A DNA stretch of 64,000 nucleotides from Allantophomopsis cytisporea (taxonomy: Eukaryota; Ascomycota; Leotiomycetes; Phacidiales; Phacidiaceae): positions 1,302,001 to 1,366,000 of the forward strand of contig CP103033.1 of assembly GCA_024752435.1 (NCBI GenBank), in the 5' to 3' direction. Positions 33,444 through 43,878 of the stretch are shown piece by piece (within the stretch, counting starts at the first letter, position 1; each line of letters begins with the position of its first letter). Both the position numbers and the translations under genes were made by a program. Below the pieces are notes generated by a model. The model ran no database searches, had not been told where the DNA came from, and was given only the letters and a program-made list of their open reading frames with translations.

Positions 33444-34063
33444 TCATGGCAGTGCCTTCTTGGCCAATTCCTTCAACCCATCGCCGTCGACTCTCATAGT
33501 CATCCACTCCGTCATGGGCTTCGCTCCAATTCTCTCATAGAATTCAATGCTGGGCTTGTTCCATTTCAATACACTCCATTCGAGCCTGCCTCCATTCATC
33601 TCCACGACCTCCTGCGCAAGAGCTCCCACCAATAGCTGCCCATAACCATGGCCTCTCTCGCTCTCACGCACGAACAAATCTTCGAGGTATATTCCAGGTC
33701 TTGACCGCCAGGTACTGTAATTGTAGAAATACAATGCCATTCCTGCTGGCTTGCCTTCAGGGGTAAACACGAGAATTGTTCGGGCTGGGCGCGTAGGGGA
33801 AGGGACATCGCCGGTCGATGGAGTCGTGTTCGAAGGAGAGACATCGGGAGTAGGGGCGAATGCGATTGTTTGCAAAAGAGACTCGTGGGTTGCTTTTACT
33901 TCATCGAGTGCATTTTCGTAAATGGCAAGCTCTTTGATAAGCTGGAGAATTGTGGGAACATCTACGTTTGTCAATTACTTTCTAGAGCTTGCTAACAAGA
34001 GTGGATAGGATGAATACCTTCGCGAGTCGCCTGACGAACCACCGTACCTGTAATCGGTGCCAT
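33444..34063 (-). CDS. GNAT acetyltransferase, SSAT/thialysine-type
   Basis: Two exons (34063-34018, 33961-33444) give 187 residues. The short first exon encodes MAPITGTVVRQATRE and joins in phase to DVPTILQLIKELAIYE, the expected start of the GNAT fold. The acetyl-CoA-binding region is YLEDLFV followed by ERGHGYGQLLVGALA. The C-terminal part LEWSVLKWNKPSIEFYE and GAKPMTEWMTMRV is characteristic of spermidine/spermine N1-acetyltransferase and thialysine N-epsilon-acetyltransferase relatives. It probably acetylates a polyamine or a lysine-like small amine in the cytosol. A Ser/Thr/Pro-rich insertion (about residues 58-82) is longer than in the animal enzymes. It is not the hydroxyornithine acyltransferase type (SidL/SidF), which is larger and of a different subfamily. 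Confidence 0.88.
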
Positions 34064-35492
34064 TCTGGTTTGAGAAGTTATGAAACTGAGGTCAAAGAAG
34101 AGAGATGATTGAAAGAATGTAGATTACCAGACTACTCTTACTGTCTTTATTGCCTTGGAGCTGGTTTCGATATGCTTCTCCACGCCTTGTGAATGTCAAC
34201 AAAAGCGGATCAGTGCGGCCGCATTATGTAATGTAATGCGCCCTTCAAAGTACCAAAGTGAAGATGAGGATGCAAGCATCATACCTAAATAATATTTCTG
34301 TGACAAATTGTTCCTCGGAATTGAGATAAAGACAAATTAAATGCTGCAGTTGGAATGACTAAAAATAACATGACATTGGTGATATTTTTTACTACCTAGT
34401 CATCTCGAATATATAAACGTATTTTCGACTACAAAGAATAGTCATGTAGGGATCTGCTAGAATAAGCCGCATTGCTGGAATTTTCCTAGGAATTTCTGTA
34501 TCACAGCGTCTTTCAGGTAGTATGGTATAGAGCCAGCATTGCGGGGTAGAGACAATCATATGTGGGGTAGATGGTGGATCATCAACAAGTAATATTCTAA
34601 GCACTGGGAGCTATTTTTTGGAGGCACGCATTCATTTTGAGTTGTACATAATCGAAACCTATACAACTATTGAATATTCTACCAGGTTTTTGACAGCTGT
34701 ATCTACAATCTGTCACCAGTACTCCTAGTAACATGGTAGTCAAAGTCTGCGATTATCATCTCCTTATTGTGGTCTATGACTAGAAGTGGCACAATAGCTA
34801 CTTGTTAGCAATCATGTCCGAGTGAGTTTCTTCAAACAATCCGTTCTCAACGTACATCAGACACTACCTGAGAAGAGACGCCCAAGGTGCCAACATCGAG
34901 GTATAAAGGTAGAGGAACTCCAGCGTGCATACCAGAGACTTAGTCCTTGTTGACAGCCTGGTATTGGAGGATACGAAGCTACTAGAAGTATGTTAGCAAC
35001 TGTTGAAGAAAATAGTATATTTACGCAGTCGAAGTTTTAAGACGAATATTGCAAAATGTAGTTGTGCTGATGAAACCTCAAGAAGGAAAATTCAGTAACC
35101 TTCGAGCCAAGCATCTTTTATAAATGAAGAATTGAGTCTGAAGCAGCTTCAATCAGATAAAAGAATACAATTCATATAAGATGATCTATAATAATTTGAC
35201 CTAAATAATGTGCAACAAACCCGAGGAAGTGGAAATTTAAGAAAATAATAAATTTCCTTGAATAAGTACATCAGTTAATAATATCATCTCTACCGTATAG
35301 ATAAAATCTTACGAAGTGTTTCTCACGCTTTCAATTTCCATGTAGCATTATCATTTACGAAATGAAGTCTGAAACGAGTTTTCCCAAACAATACAAATTT
35401 CTCCCGTCTATTTCAGTCACATAATCGTGACTAAATTCGAAAGTCGTTGGATAGACTGCACGATTACAATGTATTCTGTCATTATTACAGCT
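34064..35492. other. Intergenic region, no gene seen
   Basis: About 1.4 kb, clearly AT-rich from 34250 to 35490. No supported coding frame. It contains one isolated perfect ATCAGATAA at 35152-35160. Confidence 0.6.
35152..35160 (+). promoter_or_regulatory. Isolated ATCAGATAA match
   Basis: Perfect match to the SreA consensus but single, in AT-rich DNA, and downstream of the Cup1-like gene. About one chance match is expected in a window of this size, so this one may be background. Confidence 0.2.
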
Positions 35493-36512
35493 TTAATTTC
35501 TCATCTTTAATTTCTTCTCTGCTGCCGTCTTCGCACGGCTGACAGGTCTGTAGTCAGTAGGGGCATTTTCAAATAGCTCCATGTCCGCCTTTGAAGCAGC
35601 AGACACATTTCCCTTATCGAGGTTCGACCGTGATTGACCCCAAACTACATCCCACGTCCCACTTTCTGGATCTTTTGTCATCAGTGGTGTGTTTCTCCAT
35701 ACCAAACTCCAAAGTCTTCGCATGTATGCCGCAGTAATATTGTGTTTATTCAAGCTTTGGGAACGCTGGACGGTCTCCCGTTCGTAGGCTGTATGCATAG
35801 GCTTGGTGAAGCAATCAAAATCTGAAGGCTTTCTGTTGTTGTCCACAGCAGGTCCACTGCGACGAGTAGGAGGTGCCTCGTATGGAATCTTGCCGTGAAC
35901 TAGATCTCGCAAACGATTCCATTCATGAGCAGGTAAAGGAGGAGCAAGTCTGTCCAAAGTCTTTGCCCACCATCTCTTCATATCTGACCTCTGTCTTTTG
36001 CCAGGTAAAGGACGCCCCTTCAGAGTCTGGGCAGTGATTTTGGGAGTTACGTTTCGAATTATAGGTTTTAGACTTTCCTCAGCATGATTGTTACTCATGT
36101 TTTTGACGAGTGCCATAAGCTTCGGATTCCTTTTCGTGGTACTCTCTGCTTCTCCATGTTTGGCCTTCTCGATCAGTGCTTTGAGAGCATCACTGTCCGC
36201 TGGAAGCTCATCCTCATCGGTCTTTTGCAGGTCGGCGATTAACTCTCTTCTTCTTTTGCCGGCTCGCCCATACGTCATAAAGATGACCTTTTGAAGGGGT
36301 CCTGCTTCACCATTGCTTGCGCGCTCAAGGATTCGAACACCTCTGTGACCATTTTCCAGACGTTCAGGTGTTGTTGTGATGGTTTCTCGAAATCGTGTTA
36401 CAATGTATTTGTGGAAGTAGCTTCGAGCGGCAGAATCTGGTAGGTATGTTGCTGCGCGCAATAGCGATCTGAATAGATGAAGAGTAGGTTTAGAGGCTTC
36501 ATTGAAGGTCAT
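35493..36512 (-). CDS. LYR-motif protein, Cup1-like
   Basis: This single-exon protein has 339 residues. The first 45 residues match the Complex1-LYR helical domain: LHLFRSLLRAATYLPD with the LYR tripeptide present as L-F-R at 13-15, then SYFHKYIVTRFRE. The rest is basic and low in recognisable motifs, including KGRPLPGKRQRSDMKRWW and a C-terminal KTAAEKKLKMRN. LYR proteins act in mitochondria, usually binding acyl carrier protein in Fe-S or respiratory-chain assembly. Fungal proteins with this layout are grouped as Cup1-like. The LYR domain begins right after the first ATG, which supports that start. It is divergent to the Mbp1-like gene across about 1 kb. Confidence 0.75.
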   Translation of the reverse strand: MTFNEASKPTLHLFRSLLRAATYLPDSAARSYFHKYIVTRFRETITTTPERLENGHRGVRILERASNGEAGPLQKVIFMTYGRAGKRRRELIADLQKTDEDELPADSDALKALIEKAKHGEAESTTKRNPKLMALVKNMSNNHAEESLKPIIRNVTPKITAQTLKGRPLPGKRQRSDMKRWWAKTLDRLAPPLPAHEWNRLRDLVHGKIPYEAPPTRRSGPAVDNNRKPSDFDCFTKPMHTAYERETVQRSQSLNKHNITAAYMRRLWSLVWRNTPLMTKDPESGTWDVVWGQSRSNLDKGNVSAASKADMELFENAPTDYRPVSRAKTAAEKKLKMRN

Positions 36513-37515
36513 GATGTCGTCGCGGAATATTCGACAAACATGGTGTCATGCCACAACGATGGAGTAATGAAGTGTTGCTTCGGAATCGTTATGTTATCAA
36601 GCAGTCAGTGCCATAGAAGATCTAACAAAATGCGACCCGTACAACCTGAGGCAATAAGGATTTGCTGACGCGTTGGCTTTTGAACTTGGCGCGTCGCGTT
36701 TACTCGTTTAGGAGGCAACCAGGAACATTCCAAGCTGAGCTCGTGCAAAAGAACGTGCAAAGAAAGAGAAGAGAAGACACGGATTTGATCAAGTGAAGTA
36801 CCTCAAGTCTTGCTCAGAAGTAATTGGGAAAGGAGAACATGCTCTTGGAAGTGATTCGAGATCGTTCAATCAATGATCAATCAGACTATCGTAGGTGGTT
36901 ATTGTATACAAATATGGATGGTTTCGGAGTGTTGAGTCTTGGTCGGTATAAGTGGTCGAGATAGAAATGTTGTTGCCCTCTCATCTCGACTCTCACTCAT
37001 CCTGCGTACCACTCTGGTGCTCTCACCTCACCTCACCTCACCCAGCTTAGCGTGAAATCCCCCGCGTATGGGAGCACCACCACAGGGCCTATTCAATTAC
37101 CACTTACACTTCCACTTCTGGTCGACGCGACAAAACACGTCTCCCCGAGTAAAGAAGCATATCAGCGTGTTTCTTATCATCAATCCCTTCACCAATTTAT
37201 TCATTCAACCTCATCGTCGCACACGTATTCTCGCAAACCTCGGGGCGCGACGTGACGCGACTTGCAACAAGAAATACACCGGCTTTGCAAGACTCACCCT
37301 ATCTACCTCGTCGTCGACTCGCGATCTTGAATTTCTCAAAATTACCCAGTCGTAACGATTCTATTCAAAGTTAGCAAATTTTTTTGACGACCCGGAAAAC
37401 ATCATCAGTATTGAGAAGTTTATTGCAACCAATTTAAGCGCCCAAACACCTTGTGGCACGCGACTTCGGCGACCGCACGGTATTCAGGTCAGCGACACGT
37501 CGCTCAGCCTTCATC
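36513..37515. other. Divergent promoter region
   Basis: About 1 kb between the Cup1-like gene and the Mbp1-like gene. A perfect MluI cell-cycle box (ACGCGT) lies at 36668-36673, about 156 bp upstream of the Cup1-like start. Further CGCG-containing sequences occur near 36690, 37120 and 37250. Four exact CTCAC units run at 37022-37041. The 500 bp before the Mbp1-like start codon are C/T-rich. Confidence 0.55.
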
Positions 37516-40062
37516 ATGGCCTACAATGGCATGAGTCAAGGCCCACAGAGCAATGGAATGATGATGCAACCAGGTTTTAGATCCTACGATCAACATAATG
37601 GAATGCATCACACAGTTCCACCACCACAAATCTATTCGGTCTGCCTCTTAACAGGTCCCTCGAAGTATCAAGCTAACTGGAGAATAGGCTGTATATTCTG
37701 GCGTCGATGTATACGAAATGGAAGTCAACAACATAGCAGTCATGCGCAGACGAAATGATAGCTGGCTTAACGCAACACAGATCTTGAAGGTTGCTGGAAT
37801 TGAGAAAGGAAAACGTACCAAGGTTTTGGAGAAGGAAATTTTGATCGGCGAACATGAAAAAGTCCAAGGTGGTTATGGAAAATACCAAGGAACATGGATC
37901 AAGTTTGATAGAGGTCTGGAGTTTTGCAGGCAGTATGGTGTGGAAGAATTGCTTCGTCCATTGCTCACATATGACATGGGTCAGGATGGTGGTATTGCGG
38001 GACGAGGTGGAATGGATACACCGACCAAGGAACAAGCAATGGCTGCGCAACGTAAAAGGCTGTATAACTCTGGAAATGATGCGCGCACAAGCGGTCAGTC
38101 GGGAACTTTTTTCAAAAATATATCGAGTACAGCCTCGCATGCGGTTGCTGCTATCAGCAAAGCTAGATTCGATTCACCAGCACCTCGAATGCGCAATGGT
38201 GGCCAGCAGCCGCGTCCTGCTAGTTTCAGTCGACAGCCATCTTTACAATACCTTGACAGCCAAGAATCTGGATTCCCTGGTAACTCTCAGCAGAGCTTGC
38301 AAAGCTTCACAACGGAACGGAGTTTCAACATGAACGCACAGGATTCAGCGTATGCCACACAGTCAGCCGCATTCTCTCATGACGGAGCTGCTGGAGAACC
38401 ACCTCGGAAACGTATGCGACCTTCCCCAAGCATCAACAATTCTCAACCAAATGAATACTATGATATGTCGTTACGGGAGCCTTCACCGACTGAGCCGAAC
38501 GATTCCTTCATGTACACACAAAACTCACAACTGCAAAACCTTGATACCCCACAAGCTTTACCACCATTGCCAATGGAGAACACCAAGACCGCCGAATCGA
38601 ACCGAGCGTTGCTCATGTCACTTTTCATGGATCCTTCCCGAACTGATTTCAGCAATCATGGAGCTTTCCTGACCCTATCAGGTGCTGATCTTGATGTCCC
38701 AATTGATAATACTGCTCATACAGCCTTGCACTGGGCAGCTACACTTGCACGCATGCCTCTTTTGAAAGCATTGATTGCTGCTGGTGCCAGCATCTACCGC
38801 GTCAACGGTGCTGGAGAGACAGCATTGATGCGAGCTTGCGTTGTCACGAACAATCTCGATATGGGCAGCTTTCCTGATCTTCTGGAACTCCTTGGCCCTA
38901 CCATCGAATTAAGTGATGGACGTGGTCGAACTGTTTTACATCACATATCAGTCACATCAGCAGTCAAAGGACGAAGTCAAGCAAGCAAATATTATTTGGA
39001 GTCACTTCTCGAGTTCGTGGTCCGTTCTGGAAGTGCCCCAAATAGTCAACAAGCCTTTGGTGCTGCACCTCCTGCGATCAAGTCTATGGGAATTGGTCGA
39101 TTCATGTCGGAGATTGTAAACGCCCAAGACAAATCCGGTGATACAGCACTCAACATTGCAGCTCGAATTGGCAATCGCAGCATCATTTCTCAATTACTCG
39201 AGGTGGGAGCAGATGCTGGAATAGCAAACCGTGCAGGACTTCGACCGGTCGACTTTGGTATCGGGGATCGTGATGAAGTCGATGATCGTCAAGCTGGTTT
39301 TGGAAGTCCAGGAAAGGCCCTTGCGAAAAGCACGAGAGAGAATAGCGGTGATATCATATCATGTGAGTTATCTACATTCTAATTGATAAGCAATAACTAA
39401 TTGATTCAGCGATAACATCGTTGCTTTCAGAAACGGAAAAAGAATTCGCAACGGAAATGGAGGCCAAACAAAGCACAATTGATGCCATTCATACTCAACT
39501 TCGAGAAGCATCAGCTCAACTTGGGGATGAACGAAGACGTCTCGAAGCATTACAAGAGCGAAAGAGAGAACGAGAACAACGAAAACAAAAAATCGCAAAT
39601 CTTCGTCGCGCTGCTGATGAGGAACACTTCCGATTGGGACAGCTCCAACGTCAGCATGGTTACAAGCCTGACAATGAAGCTACAGAAATGAAATTGGGCG
39701 ATGCTGACAAGTCGTTGGCAATTCCCAATCTACCACCCAACTCCAACCTCAAGCAAGGTCGTCTGGATCCAGCACAGATACAACTGCTATCAACTCTTCC
39801 ATCTATACCAGTTCTTCGATCGAGGTTGAATGCCTATGCTGCAAATAATGAGACACTCTCGGATGCTGTAAAGGGATTGAAGGGGAAGAGTAGTGAGCTG
39901 GAGGCAAAGTATCGAAGAGTGATTGCACTGTGTACGAATGTGGAGGATGAAAAGGTTGATGGAGTTCTTACGAGTTTATTCAGGGCTGTAGATAGTGAAC
40001 AGGGCGACGTGGAGTTGGGTCGCGTCAGAGATTTCTTGAGGCGAGTTGACGGCGTTGAATAA
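37516..40062 (+). CDS. mbp1: APSES/ankyrin cell-cycle transcription factor (Mbp1/Swi4-like)
   Basis: Three exons (37516-37638, 37688-39362, 39410-40062) join in frame to 816 residues. After a Gln/Met-rich leader comes an APSES (KilA-N) DNA-binding domain from about 42 to 140, with VYEMEVNNIAVMRRRNDSW, LNATQILKVAGI and EKVQGGYGKYQGTWI. Ankyrin repeats follow near 382 (HTALHWAATLARMPLLKALI) and 521 (GDTALNIAARIGNRSIISQL). A charged coiled coil (about 610-700) and a conserved C-terminal segment complete the MBF-subunit layout. Such proteins bind MCB boxes (ACGCGT) with a Swi6 partner and drive G1/S genes. The first intron has an unusual GTCTGC donor but a normal GCTAAC branch and TAG acceptor, and only that junction restores IYS-AVYSGVDVYE. 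The stop lies 41 bp from the stop of the next, convergent gene. Confidence 0.93.
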
Positions 40063-40102
40063 CGTAATTGATCAATCAAAAATAATACAGATAGAATATT
40101 GC

Positions 40103-40882
40103 CTATTGCTTGGGATTTCTCTTCATAACATAGCCAAAATACTCAAATCCACCAGCACCACTGATATCCTTGAGTGTTTCGACTGACAAAGTCCAAAGGT
40201 CCTCTTTGAGCAGAAACATCTTCATAAAGTGTGGCTGCCGATATGAAATGTACAACCACGAACCTCCAGGTTTAAGCACTCGAGCAACCTGAGTGATGTT
40301 AGCATAGCTGTTAGTAGATCTCTCGAGCATTGATTCACCTCTTGGACATAACGTTCTACATTTGTTCTCACATCAGCTGGAGGATCCCATACTGAGCCAT
40401 TGATGAAACCGTCCAAGGTCATTTTGTCAATAGCAAAATCAACCGAAGCATCGTCCAGTTGTAGATCACGAACATCCATAACACACCATTTGGTATCAAT
40501 GTTGGAATACTTTTCTCTCATTGCATCAATGACTATTTCTGAAAAATCAACGCTGGTTTGATTGGTGTAAAGACTGGCGTGAAGGTCAGCGGTCAAGCTC
40601 TATTTCCATTTAGTAATTGGTCATGTTAGAACGTCCCAGATGAGCTTCATCCGAGGAGTAACATACGCTATTCCCGCAGCCTAAATGTAATATGTGAGTG
40701 TTAGATGGTGGTGAGGGAAGATGTCGTGCAAAAAAGGGACTGAGAATCTGGTAATTGCGGAACCATTCGTAACTTTGTAGTGTGCTTGATGATTCGCCAT
40801 CTTCGGCACTCATCTCCGACTTGTACCGTTGATTCCAGTATGCGGAAAATGATAACTCCTTGAGGTCTTCATCCTTGAACAT
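40103..40882 (-). CDS. METTL13/EEF1A-KMT4-like methyltransferase
   Basis: Three exons (40882-40667, 40599-40339, 40288-40103) give 220 residues. SAM-binding motif I is LHLGCGNS at 65-72, spanning the first intron boundary and continuing SLTADLHASLY. Motif II-like residues are SVDFSEIVIDAM and WCVMDVRDLQLDD. A later segment, DFAIDKMTLDGFI, is typical of the METTL13/EEF1AKMT4 group. The N-terminal SYWNQRY-like motif (SFSAYWNQRY) and YEWFRNY also fit. The likely function is lysine or N-terminal methylation of a translation factor. An in-frame upstream ATG near 41008 would add a 42-residue basic leader that could target mitochondria. I prefer 40882 because the family similarity starts there. The 3' end lies 40 bp from that of the Mbp1-like gene. 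Confidence 0.85.
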
Positions 40883-41239
40883 TGTTGGTAGCAAATGAAG
40901 GGTAGCCAGAATATGTGGAATGATATGGACTGAAGGTGCAGAACTTCGGCTTGCAGTATTTTGTTGGTGGCGTAAGGCTATGCTCAAGGCTGTGCGAGTC
41001 AACAGCATGGCGCTTCCGTGGTATCAAAGTCGAATTGATACAGCGCGCATAAGCCAGAGCAGTTCTACGTGCAATTGTTCCTTGTGTTAACCTGTTATCA
41101 TGTGTTTGCGTGTTCGAATTCACATACCATTCTTGATTATCTAGCATAGCCTTTCTTTTCTGGATCTTGACATCTAGAAATAGGCGAAGTACACGAAGCA
41201 AGCAACACTCGTTTAATACTTGACAATGGTTCTCTTTTC

Positions 41240-42540
41240 AGGGACTGATGATACTTGCTCAATGCGCCTCTAAAGTCAACCTCTCAAACTCCGGCGAAAG
41301 GTCTGGTAGCTGAACCACGGCCTCCTTTGGCTAATCCTGTAACAAAAGTCAAAGATCAGACATCTGTTGCCCATCATGCATCACTCTTGCGCAAGGAGAC
41401 AATGCTTTTGATACCTTCAACCATTCTCTCTTCACTTCGTTGAGCTAGTCAAGAACAGTCTGTACGTAAGGATATGGAAGTTCCTGCAATCTCTTATTGG
41501 TGAGCCCATATATGCTTGTTAGTCCTATAAAGAACAAAGCCAGTGTACTATAGCTATACGCATCAACAAGCTGCAGCCATCGATGACCATATGTTGCTCT
41601 CTTTTTGAACTTTCTGCGAGTCTGTTTCGTCAAATGCTTCCCACATACCCTGTAACCGCTTCGGCAGTATCAAGCCCTTCTTCTCCGTCGGCCGACTTCT
41701 TCACCTATTTGTCGATTGTTCCTGTTAGTTGCTGGCCCGCGAGTTTCTCTGCTCCAATTCCAGCGGCAAGATATTGGTATTCTTTCGACAATTCGACGAG
41801 AAGTTGGCCGATAAAGTTGTTGGCGACAGACTGTGTATTATTGTAGTCGAGACAGGTCATGATAGAAGAAATAAGGTTGCTCTTTGCAGGGTTTTGTGAT
41901 GCTGTAGTCGGGAGCGATGTAGTACTTGGCTGCGAGTTTCGCTATGCTTGTAGGACATCAATGCATTATATAATACTCTCTGCGCTACCAATAGCCATGA
42001 CCAATCTCAGAATGGTTGTCGACTTTTCCCCGAGTTGCTTTCCAGTAAGATTCATCTCATCCGTACGGGGAGATCACAATATATCCTGACGTCCTATACG
42101 ATTGGACTCTTGTTCTCCCCACTAATCCACTCAACTTTGATTTTGGTCCTGGTCTCGAAATCAGTCCGCTTCACCTACCAGTGTAGGTGTACCAAATTGT
42201 ACGAACGACCTAAAGTCAAAATCTTCATCGATTTAAGGAGTGAGAGGCTTTGATTGACGGTCTTGTTGCTAGGCAATAGGAGCACTATCGTCGATAGTGC
42301 TGGACATCAACGGAGCAATTGGTATAACTTCCGCGACAGGTGGCTGTCTGATATATTGTGTGGCTTCACTCTGATTACTCTCGGTGATTCGCACTTGTTT
42401 CGGAGTGTTGTTGCCAATATACTCGATTGGAGATCGCTTACTATATCCGTGTTCTTCGAAGTTGGCTGTGGCCGCGTAGTTATCTTCATCCCCCCGACTG
42501 TCATCATTGGAATCGGCGATGCTTCGTGACGAGACTATAT
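41240..42540 (-). pseudogene. Possible decayed protein-coding gene, unrecognised
   Basis: On the minus strand, frames with coding-like composition are broken by stops and frame changes. A Ser/Asp-rich segment (about 42535-42272) ends at a TAG. Fragments such as DFDFRSFVQFGTPTLVG and TKIKVEWISGENKSPIV follow. Then come MNLTGKQLGEKSTTILRLVM and, near 41860-41710, MTCLDYNNTQSVANNFIGQL continuing to a TAG. A last segment contains PKEAVVQLPDLSPEFERL (near 41300). I do not recognise a family. It may be a dead STAND/NACHT-like or other fast-evolving gene, or a real gene with several introns that I failed to assemble. Confidence 0.3.
42282..42300. repeat. Perfect 9+1+9 inverted repeat
   Basis: GCACTATCG and CGATAGTGC flank a single T. 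Arms are perfect over nine bases. It lies just before the first in-frame stop of the decayed minus-strand frame. It could be a protein-binding palindrome or a relic of a mobile element, or chance. Confidence 0.6.
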
Positions 42541-42774
42541 GTTATTCACCTTAATGTAGCATACAAGTGCGCCAGAACTCCAACCAGGAAAGGTTGTACA
42601 CCACTAAGGTATCTACTGCATTTTTGATACACGCTTTAGAACACCAACGATGTTAAATTCTTTTATGCATATAAATATATCTGGGAGCTACTTACAACCC
42701 TCTAGGTTAATAGCTCTAATGAAGTAATGTCATACACATAGCAAGCCCGTAAGCAATGTAGACGAACTGCCTTC

Positions 42775-43449
42775 TCATTCTAACGGCGGGAAACTTCTCA
42801 AGAAGTGACTGGGGCATTCATACCCTGAAGGTGTGTGCTCTAAATAACGCTGGTGATAATCCTCAGCATCCCACCACTCGCCAGCAGGTAGAATCTCAGT
42901 AACGACGCTATTCTTCCACCACTTTGTGTTCACTTGCTTCGTAACCTCCCTGGCGATATCCTCCTGCTCCTTGTTGTGGTAGAAGATACCTGAGCGGTAT
43001 TGGGTGCCGGTGTCTGGGCCTTGGGAGTTGAGGGTAGTTGGGTCATGCATCTTGTAAAAAAACTCGAGGAGTTGGCGGTATGAAATCTGGTTAGGATCGT
43101 AGGAGATTTGCAGAGCTTCAGCATCTAATTTTCCATCAGCATACTAGACTTTTCATCAGTATGATAGCATAGATTACATACGACCGGTTCTGCCGGAGCA
43201 AACAGATCTGTAACTTGGGTTCTTGCTGTCGCCTCCAATGTAACCAACACGGGCATCATATAAACCTTTTCCCTCGAAAGCCTTTCTGTACATGTGCTCT
43301 ACGCCCCAGAAGCAACCCGCCGCAACGGTAGCCTTGGCGGAACCTTCGGGAGTCTGCATTGCGCCGCCGGAGTCGGGGTGGAGAGAGAGGCGCGAAGATT
43401 GTGTGAAAGGTCGGAAGAGACGTGCTATAAAAGGCATGTTAAAAGCCAT
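42775..43449 (-). CDS. msrA: Peptide methionine-(S)-S-oxide reductase
   Basis: This enzyme reduces methionine-S-sulfoxide in proteins, repairing oxidative damage. Two exons (43449-43182, 43124-42775) give 205 residues. The catalytic motif GCFWG is at 45-49 with the active Cys at 46. Other family motifs are ARVGYIGGDSKNPSYRSVC, SGRTGHAEALQISYDP (formed across the junction) and FFYKMHDPTTLNSQGPDTG followed by TQYRS. The C-terminus contains AEDYHQRYLE. The acceptor used here (TTAG) was chosen because it restores the invariant TGHAE. A nearer TAG would shift frame. The N-terminal FIARLFRPFTQSSRLSLH is basic and amphipathic, so mitochondrial import is possible. Confidence 0.94.
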
Positions 43450-43878
43450 GACGAGAAAGATAAAGGAGATAAAGTAAATTCGAGGCGAGAAATACAGCTT
43501 GGCGTATACTCAGTTATCAAAAGAGGTGAATATAGGGTGATAAGAATTGGATCGTGGTGTTGGAGAACTTACTTTATGAAAGGCGCGTGGGTGTGCTTAT
43601 GAGAAGCTTCCCCGCCAAAATTCGCCATCGAGATCCTCGCGTCATGGATAATACGCAGCCTCGCTGACAAATTTAAGATAAGGGTCCCACGTGGACCCTA
43701 CCTAAGTAGGTAAAGTGGCAGGTACCTAACGACGGCAGACCCAACGGCCGAGCCTCCTTTAATTCCTTCCTACCCATCACATCACGACTTGACTTGATTT
43801 TCGGATATCAATACCAGAGCACCGACCTTCAAAATTCAATATTGTTTGGCTGAACATTGTATTACTCCAGACTACGGA
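43450..43878. other. Divergent promoter region
   Basis: About 430 bp between msrA and the Ser/Thr-rich membrane protein. No gene. The segment contains direct sequence such as cctaagtaggtaaagtggcaggtacctaa near 43700 and a C/T-rich stretch near 43760-43800. Confidence 0.5.

Larger units (their letters stand above)
40883..42774. other. Intergenic and decayed region
   Basis: About 1.9 kb between the methyltransferase and msrA. No intact gene is seen. The minus strand of 41240-42540 holds several coding-like but interrupted segments, listed separately. The rest, especially 42590-42770, is AT-rich and featureless. Confidence 0.5.

Noticed and set aside
33444..34063. GNAT gene as the missing hydroxyornithine acyltransferase of the siderophore pathway
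   Set aside because: Its motifs are those of SSAT/thialysine acetyltransferases. SidL/SidF-type enzymes are longer and lack this C-terminal pattern. It is also 5 kb beyond the NRPS with another gene between.
37453..37515. N-terminal extension of the Mbp1-like protein
   Set aside because: The extension begins at GTG. The ATG at 37516 has good context and begins the expected leader.
43846..43878. Upstream start for the Ser/Thr-rich membrane protein
   Set aside because: The apparent first codon is TTG. The first in-frame ATG is at 43879.
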